Shown: positions 1-10,157, counted from the stretch's first letter. The stretch: DNA of 64,000 nucleotides from Thermoplasmata archaeon (GCA_021816725.1 JAKAXD010000002.1:1-64000), one strand, 5' to 3'. Notes: generated by a model not told the origin, from the letters alone. Made by a program: numbers and translations.

Positions 1-380
1 TTATGTTTGGAATGAAAGATGCGAATGACCCAAAGATGAAATCTAACATGGACAAAATAATGGAAAAGCTGTGGGTTAAGAGTACTGGAGGGATCGCAAG
101 GTATGAAAATGACGGATATCAGAGGTTAAAGTTAGACCAGAGTGTTCCAGGAAACCCTTGGATTATAACCACACTCTGGGCCGCCAGGTACTTCTTAAAG
201 ATAAGGGAGAGGGAAAAGGCCATGAACTTGATAAAATGGGTTCTGGACCACAAACAGAGTTCCGGGGTACTTTCGGAACAGATAAATCCATATGACAACA
301 CGACTCTTTCAGTCTCCCCACTAATCTGGAGCCACGCAGAATTTATACTGACTATAATGGACTACATAGATTCAAAGTGA
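1..380 (+). CDS. GH15 glucoamylase-like protein, C-terminal fragment
   Basis: This is the last part of a gene that enters the window from the left; the first ATG in the track (base 3) is internal. The visible 125 residues resemble the C-terminal end of the (alpha/alpha)6 barrel of glycoside hydrolase family 15 (glucoamylase/glucodextranase): the stretch with NPWIITTLWAARYF and the ending SPLIWSHAEFILTIMDY are typical of archaeal members, where the final helices carry the WSHAEF element. Such enzymes release glucose from the ends of alpha-glucans or trehalose. The catalytic first glutamate would be upstream and cannot be checked. Family assignment is from pattern recognition; substrate is unknown. 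Confidence 0.75.
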   Translation, partial: MFGMKDANDPKMKSNMDKIMEKLWVKSTGGIARYENDGYQRLKLDQSVPGNPWIITTLWAARYFLKIREREKAMNLIKWVLDHKQSSGVLSEQINPYDNTTLSVSPLIWSHAEFILTIMDYIDSK

Positions 381-911
381 AAAAGCTAAATCACACTTTG
401 TTAGAGGAGTTTGAGGTAATCTGACTCTAGTGGTTTAAACATGTCATGTTACTTCCATAAACTCCCTAGAGGATTTGTTTGAATTCTATGGGGTGTCTTT
501 TGATCAATCAAAAATTTCCACTAGAACATTGACCTCAGTTTATTACTCTTAATGGATTTTTCAGTGCTCCCAAGCACATTACGATTCACTTGCACCACTT
601 TATGTGATAAGGTTTGCCTCTTACAGGCCACATTTGTGATCAGCGTAAAATTGAAACTTTGATTATGTCATTTTACTGGTCAGTGTTATAGCTTACATTA
701 AATACCTTCGTCCGGGCAGACTTGATTCGATCTGAATTGTTACGTTATTTGGCTCTCCCACACATAAGAAGCATGAGAATCAAGCATTGAAAACCGAAAT
801 ATTACGGTCGTATTGATTGCATTTCATGCACAACTGGCATAAATCATCAGAAGTCAAACACAGTCACTCTTGACAGAAAACGTATTATAATGTCAGATTC
901 TGTAATATGCG
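381..911. other. Intergenic region before tricorn gene
   Basis: A 530-base stretch with no ORF that looks coding on either strand and no recognisable RNA gene. The only element I can assign is the tricorn promoter at its right end. It may hold decayed sequence, but I cannot align it with anything. Confidence 0.5.
881..890 (+). promoter_or_regulatory. TATA box of the tricorn gene
   Basis: The sequence cgtattataa lies about 25 bases before the ATG at 912. That spacing puts the transcription start at or next to the start codon, so the tricorn mRNA is probably leaderless; no Shine-Dalgarno sequence precedes the ATG. Confidence 0.6.
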
Positions 912-3900
912 ATGAAACACTACATTATGTCTCCAGATATTTCCGGAAATAGAATTACGTTCATATGGAACGATGATTTATGGATGGTAGAAGGCGATTC
1001 ACCTGCAGTTAGACTCACAAATAAATTGGGCATTGTTACAAATTCAAAATTTTCGCCTGATGGAAAGAAAATTGCATTCAGGGTAGAACAAGGGGTTGAC
1101 GGCAGTTCGGCCGATATATATGCGATTGATCTGGAAAGTGGAAAAATAAATCGACTTACATACCTGGGAGGGAAGAGTACCAGCAGAAGAATGTATACTG
1201 ATATAGCAGGGTGGACACCTTCCGGAGAAATAGTCGTATCTACGGACGCCTACAGCCCATTTACGGCAATGACCGAACTCTATTCTGTAAAACCAAAAGG
1301 AGGGGCCCTATCTAAATTGCCGTACGGTCCAGCTTCTCAAATAATTTATACGAAGAATAGTGTAGTGATTGCAAGACATGCAATAGATATGCCACACTGG
1401 AAGCACTACAGAGGAGGAACTTCTGGAGTTTTGTGGGCTTCCGACAGAACCGGCAAATTCAAAAAGATAGTAGACCTCAAGAATCATCTTTCTTCCCCTT
1501 TCTACGCAGAAGGAAGAATATACTTTGTTACAGATGTAAACGGTACAGGAAATCTATATTCAGTAGACGAGAATGGTAATGGGATAAGGCAGCATACTAA
1601 TTTCAACGAGTATTACGTAAGGAATGCAAAATCAGACGGACAAACGTGCGTCTTTCAAATGGGGGGTGAAATTTACATTTTCGACCCAAAGTCAAAGACA
1701 ACAAAATCATTCTCCCCAAAAGTTATTTCCTCACCGGACAACATAGTAGAAAAGTATCCTGACGTCTCCAAATATATAGAACAATTCTCCCCGGATTTTA
1801 ATGGCGATAATATTGCAATTACTGCCAGGGGAAGAGGGTTTACTTCTTCTTTTGAAAATGGTTTTGTTTATGAGGTAGGAAATTCTAGAGAAAGAATCAA
1901 GTGGGCTACTAGACTAAGTCCTGGTGAACTTCTCTACGTGTCAGATAAGGAAGGCGAGGAGAATCTATACCTGCTTGACCTTAGAAATTTCACGTCCTCA
2001 GAAATATCATTTTCTAAGGGCATCGTGGAGTGGTTAATGACTGACCAAATCGGAAAGAAGATTGCAGTGTCCAACAACAGGGGGGAACTGTATATAATAA
2101 AGAAATCAGCAAAAGGAAAGATAGAGACGGAGATCATTGACAAAAGCGATCAGGGAATAATATCAAACTTGACATGGTCCCCAGATGGTAAATTCCTTGC
2201 ATATTCTGCTCCCATAAAGACTATGATTGGAAGGGGGCCTTCTAGCGTCATTAGGGTTTATTCAGAAAAGGAGAAAAAGACAAGTGACGTTACGGAAAAT
2301 GGATCTTATGATTACAGTCCTTCTTTCTCTATTGATGGTAAATTCCTATATTTCCTATCTGACAGGAATTTGGATCCTACTTCAGATAATTTTGTCTTTG
2401 ACCTTTCATTCCAGACTACTGGCATTCCAATGTTGGCTCCATTAGATGCATCTGCATCTAAGAAGTTGGATAATCTTCCTGACGATCTGGGAGAGATAGA
2501 AGGAAAGAAAAACAAAACTGAACCGTTTCCCTTGGAGGAATTGAAAAACCAGGTGAGGAGCCTAAAACTTAAACCATCAAATTACGAAAAGATAGCTGCG
2601 TGCGTAGAAGGTATTCTCTTGCTCGAATTCCCTGTTGAGGGTATGTCAAAGTATGGATTATTTGGAGGTGGTGCAAGAGTTGGTAAGCTGATAAAGTACG
2701 ATCCTATTTCCGGAAGAGAAGAAGTAGTAAGAGAAGGTGTAGCAGACTTCTTTGTTTCCGGGGATGGAAAAATTGCTATTTTAAAGGATAAAGAATCAAA
2801 CCTTACAAGGATAAATGTTGAACACTATGACAAAAACCACGGTTCTGAGAAGGACGATAAGAAGTTCGATTTCAAGAGAATCAAATTAAAGGTAAACCCA
2901 AAAGAAGAATGGGCTCAGATGTTTTTGGAATCAAAAAGGCTCGTAAGAGAAAACTACTGGAATGAAAAGAAAATGAAGAAAATGCACGAAACTGCATTCT
3001 CGAAATATGACAATCTGATACCAAGACTCTCTTCAAGATACGAACTTTCGGACGTTCTAAGAGAGTTTCAAGGAGAGTTCGCAACTTCTCATTCCTATGA
3101 AGTAGGTGGCGACCTCTCTGATGCCAAATCTGTTCCCATTGGGAAACTAGGGTTGGATGTGGAGTATGAAAATGGAAAGTATTTCATTGAGAATATCTTG
3201 AAAGCTAATCTCACAAATGAAGGAGAGAAATCTCCAGCTTTCGTAGCTTCTATTCCCCTTAAGAAGGGGGATATAATAATAGCCATAAATGCATCAGAGT
3301 TGAATGAAGAAAACACCGTTGAAAAGGCCCTTTTGAACAGAACTGATGAATTTGTTTCTGTAACAATTGAAAGGGATGGAATGAAACTTACATCATACAT
3401 CAAGGCAATAGCGGACGAAAGAAGGTTAAGATACAGGGAATGGGTTGAACGCAATAGAGAAATCGTTCACAGAAAAACGAACGAAAGAGTTGGGTACATT
3501 CACATCCCTGATATGGGGTCATCAGGTTTTGCTGAATTTGCAAGGCTCTATCCTATTGAGTCGAAGAAGGACGCACTGATAGTTGACGTAAGGTACAACG
3601 GCGGCGGTTTCGTTTCGCAACTGTTGCTTGAAAAACTAGCGAAGAGAAGAATTGGTTACGACATTCCAAGAAGGGGGGAAATACAGCCGTACCCAGCATA
3701 TACGCTCAACGGCCCTATGGTAGAGCTTGTAGATGAAAATGCAGGTTCTGATGGCGATATTTTTACACATTCGTTCAAGTTATTTGGACTGGGCCCTGTT
3801 ATAGGTAAACGTACATGGGGAGGAGTCATAGGGATAAGCCCTCGCCACGCACTTGTAGACGGAACTATTGTCACACAACCAGAATTCGCCTTCTGGTTCA

Positions 3901-4067
3901 AGGATGTAGGATTCGGAGTGGAAAATTACGGTACCGAACCTACAATGGAAGTAGAGATCACGCCCGAGGAATGGGGGAAGGGTAAGGACACGCAGCTGGA
4001 GAAGGGAATTGACCTTGTAATGAAATTGATGAAAGAGTACGAAGGACGGGTGAAATACAAGGAGTGA
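912..4067 (+). CDS. tri: Tricorn protease
   Basis: Cytosolic serine protease that degrades 6-12 residue peptides released by the proteasome and hands 2-4 residue products to aminopeptidases. At 1051 residues it is close to the about 1070 of the Thermoplasma acidophilum enzyme. The order is: N-terminal six- and seven-bladed beta-propellers (repeats such as FSPDGKKIAF and WSPDGKFLAY, residues about 20-650), helical core, PDZ domain (about 745-835) and C-terminal core. Catalytic signatures of the family are present: the Ser-His pair in EFATSHSYE (about residue 725), the nucleophile region ENAGSDGDIFTHSF (about 944) and a late Glu in YGTEPTMEVE. It converges with the peptide ABC transporter operon, which fits a peptide-based lifestyle. 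Start supported by the TATA spacing. Confidence 0.95.
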   Translation: MKHYIMSPDISGNRITFIWNDDLWMVEGDSPAVRLTNKLGIVTNSKFSPDGKKIAFRVEQGVDGSSADIYAIDLESGKINRLTYLGGKSTSRRMYTDIAGWTPSGEIVVSTDAYSPFTAMTELYSVKPKGGALSKLPYGPASQIIYTKNSVVIARHAIDMPHWKHYRGGTSGVLWASDRTGKFKKIVDLKNHLSSPFYAEGRIYFVTDVNGTGNLYSVDENGNGIRQHTNFNEYYVRNAKSDGQTCVFQMGGEIYIFDPKSKTTKSFSPKVISSPDNIVEKYPDVSKYIEQFSPDFNGDNIAITARGRGFTSSFENGFVYEVGNSRERIKWATRLSPGELLYVSDKEGEENLYLLDLRNFTSSEISFSKGIVEWLMTDQIGKKIAVSNNRGELYIIKKSAKGKIETEIIDKSDQGIISNLTWSPDGKFLAYSAPIKTMIGRGPSSVIRVYSEKEKKTSDVTENGSYDYSPSFSIDGKFLYFLSDRNLDPTSDNFVFDLSFQTTGIPMLAPLDASASKKLDNLPDDLGEIEGKKNKTEPFPLEELKNQVRSLKLKPSNYEKIAACVEGILLLEFPVEGMSKYGLFGGGARVGKLIKYDPISGREEVVREGVADFFVSGDGKIAILKDKESNLTRINVEHYDKNHGSEKDDKKFDFKRIKLKVNPKEEWAQMFLESKRLVRENYWNEKKMKKMHETAFSKYDNLIPRLSSRYELSDVLREFQGEFATSHSYEVGGDLSDAKSVPIGKLGLDVEYENGKYFIENILKANLTNEGEKSPAFVASIPLKKGDIIIAINASELNEENTVEKALLNRTDEFVSVTIERDGMKLTSYIKAIADERRLRYREWVERNREIVHRKTNERVGYIHIPDMGSSGFAEFARLYPIESKKDALIVDVRYNGGGFVSQLLLEKLAKRRIGYDIPRRGEIQPYPAYTLNGPMVELVDENAGSDGDIFTHSFKLFGLGPVIGKRTWGGVIGISPRHALVDGTIVTQPEFAFWFKDVGFGVENYGTEPTMEVEITPEEWGKGKDTQLEKGIDLVMKLMKEYEGRVKYKE

Positions 4068-4240
4068 TTCCTCATTGAAGGCCCTGTAAAAATCAGTCAG
4101 TTAGGGGGCAGCTGTGAAATTAGGCTAGAGAGGCAAGTTTCTAATAGCGTTTAAGCGATTGAAGCAGATATGACATTTGAGTATCCGTCCCAGGAAATGC
4201 TATGCTATCATTTAGTTGGACCTTCTACAGAATTATGTCT

Positions 4241-4648
4241 CTAGCTTATGAACGAAGAGAGAAGATATATTGCTACCCCGCTTCCTATATATAGAAACCC
4301 AATAAGAATATATATAAGTGTCATTATAAGCTGTTGCTTATTTATATAAACCAAGTCAGCCTCAGTTATGGACTTCCTGTAGAAATCTTTGAGGTCCTTA
4401 ATGTAACTTTCCGCCCCGAAATCATACCAAGCACCGAAAAACATCACTATAACCGCAGAGATGAAAAGTATATCAGGCATGACCGTGAAGAATGTGCCTA
4501 TACCGAACACGGAATAATATACGAAAGTGGAAACTAGCATAGCGACCAAAATGTAGAGAGGCGGCTTGGCATACTTCCACCTACCTCTCCTAACAGACTC
4601 CTTCACTGATTCGCTGACCAAACTCAGGACAGCTTCTTCATTCGGCAA
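4241..4648 (-). CDS. Small membrane protein, function unknown
   Basis: A 135-residue protein with a charged N-terminal segment (about residues 1-25) followed by three likely membrane helices: around residues 28-53, 57-80 and 108-133. I do not recognise a family. It lies 27 bases after the fused ABC ATPase gene on the same strand and so probably belongs to the end of the peptide transporter transcript. The track start is a TTG (reading MPNEEAV) without an obvious Shine-Dalgarno sequence, so the true start is uncertain. A role in the transporter is only suggested by position. Confidence 0.6.
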   Translation of the reverse strand: MPNEEAVLSLVSESVKESVRRGRWKYAKPPLYILVAMLVSTFVYYSVFGIGTFFTVMPDILFISAVIVMFFGAWYDFGAESYIKDLKDFYRKSITEADLVYINKQQLIMTLIYILIGFLYIGSGVAIYLLSSFIS

Positions 4649-4674
4649 TAAGCGTAGATGAAGAATCTTTTAAA

Positions 4675-6882
4675 TTAACTTTTCTTAGCCAGACCTTCGT
4701 GTATCCTTGAAAGTTCTTCCTGTGAGAAATGACAGAGATACCAATGGTCTTTGCCCACTTCCATCTTTGGTGGAGGCGTGTCTTTGCAGATGCTCTGTGC
4801 ATATATACATCTCTTGAAGAACCTGCATCCTTTGGGTACATCAACTGCATTACCTATCTCCCCTATTATCTCAACTAATTGAGGATCCCATTCAGGACTG
4901 GGCACTGGGACAGCCTTGAGGAGTGCTTTTGTGTATGGATGCAACGGAGTCCGAATGACATCCTCGCTTCTTCCGCTTTCCATGCCTACTCCTAGATACA
5001 TCACCAGAAGCCTGTCACACACATACCTTGCTGATGCAAGATCGTGGGTTATGTATAGGACTGTTATACCGAACTGCTTCCTCATCTCCAGTATCAGGTT
5101 CATGAAGCCTGCCCTGAGTGACACGTCCAGCATTGAAATCGGTTCGTCCATCACGATAAATTCAGGTTTCAGAACTAGCGCCCTAGATGCAGCTACCCTC
5201 TGCCTTTCCCCACCAGAAAGTTCGTGGGAGAACCTTTCGAAATAATTTTCAGGAGGACGGAGATTTACTGTGGACAGTGCGTTTCCAACCATATCTCTTG
5301 CCACAAGAGGGTCCCTGGTAATGTTGTGTGCAATGATAGGTTCATTTACAACATCATATACTGACATTGTCGGGTCTATAGAATCATACGGGTCTTGAAA
5401 GATCAGCTGTGAATATTTCCTCAACATTTTGATTTCTCTGCTTCTATCCTTGACAGCTGTAATATCTATAACGCCATCTTTATCCTCGCTCTGGTCCACC
5501 GTGTCCTTCCTCGATTTAAAATAGAGAATCTTTCCGGATGTTGCATCAAGGAGCCTGACGATGACTCGTGCCAGCGTAGTCTTTCCTGATCCGCTTTCGC
5601 CTATGACCCCGAATATCTCTCCTCTTTGAATTTCTATGCTTAGGTCATCGACAGCCCTGACATATCTTGAACCTTCTTCCCGCGAAAAAAGGGAGCCTGC
5701 AGCTGATGTCCTTAAAGTAAAGTATTCCTTAACGTTTTCAAGCTTCATTATTGTTTCATTTTCATTGCTGTATTCTTCAATATTCTGATCTGCTTGAGCA
5801 AGATCAGAGCTCATCTGGATGCCAATCAATTTTTCTGCATAGTGGCATCTGCTATATCTCCCCTTCTGGATTTCCCTGAGCTCTGGGGTCTCATTGAAGC
5901 ACTTGTCGTCCGCAAAGCCGCACCTTCCTGCAAAAAGGCATCCCTTTCTCTCCTCGTAAGGATCCGGAGTTTCTCCTGGAATACCGTTCATTTTTCTCTT
6001 TGCGCGTTCCAGAGAGGGATAGCTGTTCATGAGGGCCAGAGTATACGGATTTAGCGGCCTCTGATAAACGTCCCATGTTGGACCGCTTTCCATGATTCTT
6101 CCTGCATACAACACGACAACCTTCTTAGAAAGCTGAGAGACGACTCCGATGTCGTGAGAAATGATGATCATCCCCTTTTTTTGCTGGCGCTGTATCTTCT
6201 TAAGTTCCTCTATTATCTTTGCTTGGATCACAACATCCAGTCCAGTTGTTGGTTCGTCTGCAATTATTAGGCTAGGAGACAATGATAGTGCCATGGCTAT
6301 GACGGCCCTCTGCTTCATTCCACCGCTCAGTTCGTGAGGGAATGACTTTAGAACAGACTTATTTAGGCCCGCAGCTTCTATTACTTCAATACTCTTCTTT
6401 CTTATCTGTTCATCAGTAAGTTTTGTGTGAATCTTGAATACCTCACCTATCTGTTTTTCTATAGTGTACGCGGGATTGAAGGCATTCATCGACCCCTGAA
6501 AGACCATAGAGACATCTTTCCACCGCATGTTTATAAGTTTTTCATAAAGTATCTTTTTTTGTCTCCTTTTAAGATTCCTGAAACTACGTCCAGATATATC
6601 CTTGCTGGCAACTGTTTCCCCCTTAACCTTCACGTATCCCTCCACTTCTGCATTGTCTGCCACCATTCCCATAATTGACGTTGCCAGCGTAGTCTTCCCC
6701 GACCCACTTTCACCTATTATACCAATGGTGTCTCCTTCGTATATGTCCAGATTCACATTCTCTAGCGCCCTGAGCGTTCCATCAAAAGTCTTAAAGGTAA
6801 GGGTAAAATCATTGATGCTTACAATGACCTTACCAGATTCTTTATCCTGCCTTTCATTAATATTGGTTTCCATTATCTTCAC
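4675..6882 (-). CDS. Peptide ABC transporter ATPase, fused OppD-OppF
   Basis: Cytoplasmic ATPase that powers import of oligopeptides. One 735-residue chain holds two complete nucleotide-binding domains: the first with Walker A GESGSGKTTLA (about residue 57), signature LSGGMKQR and Walker B LIIADEPTTGLD; the second, from about residue 375, with a second GESGSGKTTLA, LSGGERQR and FIVMDEPISMLD. Each is followed by the oligopeptide-transporter C-terminal extension with its cysteine motif (GCLFAGRCGFADDKC and GCRFFKRCIYAQSIC). In most bacteria and many archaea these are two proteins, OppD and OppF. The start ATG overlaps the permease stop by four bases, which implies translational coupling. Family is certain; the substrate is inferred from the binding-protein family. 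Confidence 0.93.
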   Translation of the reverse strand: MKIMETNINERQDKESGKVIVSINDFTLTFKTFDGTLRALENVNLDIYEGDTIGIIGESGSGKTTLATSIMGMVADNAEVEGYVKVKGETVASKDISGRSFRNLKRRQKKILYEKLINMRWKDVSMVFQGSMNAFNPAYTIEKQIGEVFKIHTKLTDEQIRKKSIEVIEAAGLNKSVLKSFPHELSGGMKQRAVIAMALSLSPSLIIADEPTTGLDVVIQAKIIEELKKIQRQQKKGMIIISHDIGVVSQLSKKVVVLYAGRIMESGPTWDVYQRPLNPYTLALMNSYPSLERAKRKMNGIPGETPDPYEERKGCLFAGRCGFADDKCFNETPELREIQKGRYSRCHYAEKLIGIQMSSDLAQADQNIEEYSNENETIMKLENVKEYFTLRTSAAGSLFSREEGSRYVRAVDDLSIEIQRGEIFGVIGESGSGKTTLARVIVRLLDATSGKILYFKSRKDTVDQSEDKDGVIDITAVKDRSREIKMLRKYSQLIFQDPYDSIDPTMSVYDVVNEPIIAHNITRDPLVARDMVGNALSTVNLRPPENYFERFSHELSGGERQRVAASRALVLKPEFIVMDEPISMLDVSLRAGFMNLILEMRKQFGITVLYITHDLASARYVCDRLLVMYLGVGMESGRSEDVIRTPLHPYTKALLKAVPVPSPEWDPQLVEIIGEIGNAVDVPKGCRFFKRCIYAQSICKDTPPPKMEVGKDHWYLCHFSQEELSRIHEGLAKKS

Positions 6883-9167
6883 CTTCTCCTGAGTCTCGGA
6901 TTCACTAGCTCGTCAACTCCCCTTGATAGGAATATGAAGCCCATGACAAATAGCGTTAGCGCTATTGTAGGCGGAAAGACCCACCAAGGTGCAATCGCAG
7001 CGAGATAATAATTGTCATAGAGTGGATTGAGCATACCTCCCCAAGTGAGAATGGTCAAAGGGGCTATACCCAGGAACTGAAGTGTTGCGATAGCGCCAAC
7101 TGCGCCACTAATGCTAATAGATGTTAGATAGATGAGAAGGGGCGTAATGTTCGGCATCATGTGACGCCTAAGTATCTGAAGAGTACCTGCACCTGAAACT
7201 TTGGCTGCATCCACAAATGTCCTTTGTTTCACGCTTCTGATTATACCTAATATCGTAAATGTAGTAAATGGCCACGCGGTGAAGCTTAGAACAAGTATGA
7301 TATTGGTCAGAGAGGGCTTCAGAACAGAAGTCAGCGCAATAAGAAGTGCAAGCCCTGGGATGAGGTAAATGACAAGTGTTATGGTATCAACAGCCACTGA
7401 TATGAAACCCCTGTAATAACCTATGATCATTCCAAAAATTATTGCCACAATTATTCCTATTAGCCCGACCGCAATACCGACGACCCAGTCAGGTGCAAAA
7501 CTTCCGATAAACTGGCTCCATACATCATTTCCCTCGCTGTTTGTTCCAAGTGGGAATATAGCACCAGAAGCAGTGTGAAATGTAGGCCCTATAGGATTTA
7601 CTGAAACACCTGTAGCTGAATAAACATAGTCATACCCGTTCAATCCTCGGAATGTAATTGATTCCGTACCGGTGGCTGCATTGAGTATTAAATTAGGAGG
7701 GGTTATTCCTTTCATGTAACGTTGAGGAAGTTCACCCCATTGGAATGGATTTGTGCCAAGGCTTCCCGTCAAAGAGTAAAAGGCTCCACTGGTAGAGGAA
7801 ATGATATATGTGTTAGAACTGGGATCGTAAAGTGGAGGAATTGAGTAAGTTCCTACCCCGGAAGTCAGAGGTACCTTTCCTAGAAGATGATTTGGTCCAT
7901 TTAATACATATGCCTCATCACCAACTATGGCAAGGATTGAAGAGGGAAAGCCCGTACTTCCATAGGATGAAGAAATTGAGCTAATTGACGGAGACGCAAA
8001 TGTATACAAAATTGATGCAGTCCCGTTGGAAGTATATATTCTATACAAGTCGCTTGAAGTTGCGTTACTTGCCGCCGCTATAACAAAATTTCCCGGAGAG
8101 TTGGTTCGCTGGTATGAAAGGGGGATCTGCAATTGGCCTGAAAAATTCATTCCGCTTAAGTTGGATTCCCAAGCTAAACTACCATTATCACGGTAGGCGT
8201 ACATTGTACTTTTGTCAGTTATCAAGACAAGCTGCGGGCCGCTTGACTGGAAAAATGAGCCATAAAATTCCATTCCTGAAGGTGCGGTTGAGAATGGAAG
8301 GCTCTTATCTGATGAAATTTTTAACCCGCTGTCCTGAATGACATTTAGGTAGAATGTTGAATTCCCCTTATTTTCAGTAATCGCGATAATCTTACCAACA
8401 TTGGAAGTTGCTCCAGGAATCGAAGAGCTTAAAAATGGTATGTTCGGAATACTAGGTTGATTGACGGGTAAAACACTGGAAATAGGAGGTAGAGCAAATC
8501 CTGAACCCAGGGACACATTTTGCATGCTGACTAAGCGTGGATCAATTGGTGATCCGGAAGAGCTTAAGTCTGATATTCTGGCAAGTGTCAAATGGCCAGA
8601 TGATGTTGCCACCATAATGTAGTTAGACATGACCTGTGCTCCGGTGAATGCATTTGTACTCTCCACCAAAGTGAAAACGGACATCGCAACAGGAACTGAA
8701 GGGCTGATTGAAAGATTGAAAACATCTACTGCCTTTCCAATGACGCTAGATGAGGGTGTTTCAAGCTGGAGAGCTACTATTTCCCCGTTAGAATCTATTG
8801 AGTAGACCCAGTTGCTCCCCGTTATTGTAGTGGATGAGCCGTACGAAGATATCTGGTAACTTGAGTTGGCCGTTGTGTTTCCAACAAAGTTTTCAGAGAG
8901 CAACTTTGGAACCGTTGTGTCAACTGTGGGTGCAACATAAGTGGATGGATTGCTTTGAAGTTGTATCACTGGTGATATTATTGCAATTATCGCTAGTATT
9001 ACTATTATGTAAAATCCGGCCTTACCATAAGGTGATTTGTAGAATATTTTCCACTGTTTCTTTAGACGACTGAGCCGGAAATTTAATCTTCTCCTCCTGA
9101 GCTCTCTCAGCTTCTCCTTGTCTCGTTCAGTTTCCCTATATTTATCATTTCTTTCAACAGACGACAT
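6879..9167 (-). CDS. Peptide ABC permease (DppC/OppC type) with large extracytoplasmic insertion
   Basis: Membrane subunit of the peptide importer. An N-terminal cytoplasmic stretch rich in Arg/Lys is followed by one membrane helix (about residues 50-72), then roughly 450 residues of Ser/Gly/Thr-rich extracytoplasmic sequence, then the conventional permease domain with five further helices (about 555-755) and the coupling loop AAKVSGAGTLQILRRHMMPN that docks on the ATPase. Typical DppC proteins have about 300 residues and only a short loop after helix 1, so this one is more than doubled. The inserted part contains repeats of the kind seen in beta-propellers (for example STMYAYRDNGSLAWE and GEIVALQLE), which suggests a PQQ-like or propeller fold. 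It follows the DppB gene by nine bases. Confidence 0.88.
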   Translation of the reverse strand: MSSVERNDKYRETERDKEKLRELRRRRLNFRLSRLKKQWKIFYKSPYGKAGFYIIVILAIIAIISPVIQLQSNPSTYVAPTVDTTVPKLLSENFVGNTTANSSYQISSYGSSTTITGSNWVYSIDSNGEIVALQLETPSSSVIGKAVDVFNLSISPSVPVAMSVFTLVESTNAFTGAQVMSNYIMVATSSGHLTLARISDLSSSGSPIDPRLVSMQNVSLGSGFALPPISSVLPVNQPSIPNIPFLSSSIPGATSNVGKIIAITENKGNSTFYLNVIQDSGLKISSDKSLPFSTAPSGMEFYGSFFQSSGPQLVLITDKSTMYAYRDNGSLAWESNLSGMNFSGQLQIPLSYQRTNSPGNFVIAAASNATSSDLYRIYTSNGTASILYTFASPSISSISSSYGSTGFPSSILAIVGDEAYVLNGPNHLLGKVPLTSGVGTYSIPPLYDPSSNTYIISSTSGAFYSLTGSLGTNPFQWGELPQRYMKGITPPNLILNAATGTESITFRGLNGYDYVYSATGVSVNPIGPTFHTASGAIFPLGTNSEGNDVWSQFIGSFAPDWVVGIAVGLIGIIVAIIFGMIIGYYRGFISVAVDTITLVIYLIPGLALLIALTSVLKPSLTNIILVLSFTAWPFTTFTILGIIRSVKQRTFVDAAKVSGAGTLQILRRHMMPNITPLLIYLTSISISGAVGAIATLQFLGIAPLTILTWGGMLNPLYDNYYLAAIAPWWVFPPTIALTLFVMGFIFLSRGVDELVNPRLRRR

Positions 9168-9176
9168 CTTACCTAC

Positions 9177-10157
9177 CTACAGTTTTATTCTCGGGTCAAG
9201 CCAAGCATGAATGAAATCTACGAGCGAATATGTAACGATGGTCACAAGGGATATAATGAAAAGTGCACCCTCCGCAAGTGGGTAATCCAGTTCTAGCGTC
9301 GCATTGTAAAGCAGATGTCCAATTCCCGGATAGGAAAATATGATCTCGACGACTACTGCTCCGCTCATCAATAGAGCAAGCTCCAGGGCCATTCTCGTAC
9401 TAATCGGTATCATAGCATTTCTTGCAGCGTGATGAAACATCACGTTTCCCTCTCTCACACCTTTTGCTCGAGCAGTCATTATGAAATCCTCACCTAGTGT
9501 ACCAACCATTGCAGCCCTTGTGGTCAAGAGATGGCTTGCCCCTTCTATTACTATTAGAGTTGTAACTGGTAGAAATATATAGTACGCAACGCCAAGCGGG
9601 TTAGTTACAAGCCACGAAAGTGGGAAAACGGTCCTTACCGGGAAGTATGGTTTTAGAGCTGTCAAATAAATAACTAACCAAACCGCCAATACGAAGAATG
9701 GAATTGCATTAAGTATAGTAGAAGAAGCAATGAGTCCCGACTCCTTTTTTGTGGATCTGAACCAGGATGTCAAGATACCTAATGGGATGCCCAAGGCGAA
9801 AGATATAATTGCTGCTGTTCCAAAGAGAAGGAAGGTGTAGGGGAGCGCCTGCCTAATGATATCCCAAACTGACAAGCTTTCGAAATAATCGTATCCAAAG
9901 TTGAATGTAAACATGTCCTTCATATATATTAGGAAGTTTACAGGATTCCATTTGCCTCCGGCAAGCCCCAGTTGGGCCTCCACAGCAGTCAAACGTTGAC
10001 CAGTCAGCCCTGCCTTGTTTTTAGCGCCAAAAAGAAGCAACTGCGCTGGATTCCCTGGCATCAATCTGTAAACCACAAAAATTACAACCGCAACCAGAAT
10101 AATCAATACGACCGCCTGAATGATCTTGCGGGCGATGAGGTATGGGTTCACCCGCAT
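9177..10157 (-). CDS. Peptide ABC permease (DppB/OppB type)
   Basis: Membrane subunit of the peptide importer, 326 residues, the usual length for DppB. Six membrane helices are visible: the first at residues 10-30 with the family motif FVVYRLMPGNPAQ just after it, and five more between about 98 and 315. The ATPase-docking loop TARAKGVREGNVMFHHAARN is well conserved. It is the first gene of the dppB-dppC-dppDF unit and is separated from the binding-protein gene upstream by about 270 bases that include a poly-T stop signal, so the binding protein is probably expressed at a higher level from its own transcript. Confidence 0.93.
   Translation of the reverse strand: MRVNPYLIARKIIQAVVLIILVAVVIFVVYRLMPGNPAQLLLFGAKNKAGLTGQRLTAVEAQLGLAGGKWNPVNFLIYMKDMFTFNFGYDYFESLSVWDIIRQALPYTFLLFGTAAIISFALGIPLGILTSWFRSTKKESGLIASSTILNAIPFFVLAVWLVIYLTALKPYFPVRTVFPLSWLVTNPLGVAYYIFLPVTTLIVIEGASHLLTTRAAMVGTLGEDFIMTARAKGVREGNVMFHHAARNAMIPISTRMALELALLMSGAVVVEIIFSYPGIGHLLYNATLELDYPLAEGALFIISLVTIVTYSLVDFIHAWLDPRIKL

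Noticed and set aside
3095-3454. 119-residue minus-strand ORF inside the tricorn gene
   Set aside because: Shadow of the tricorn frame, with no promoter or family resemblance.
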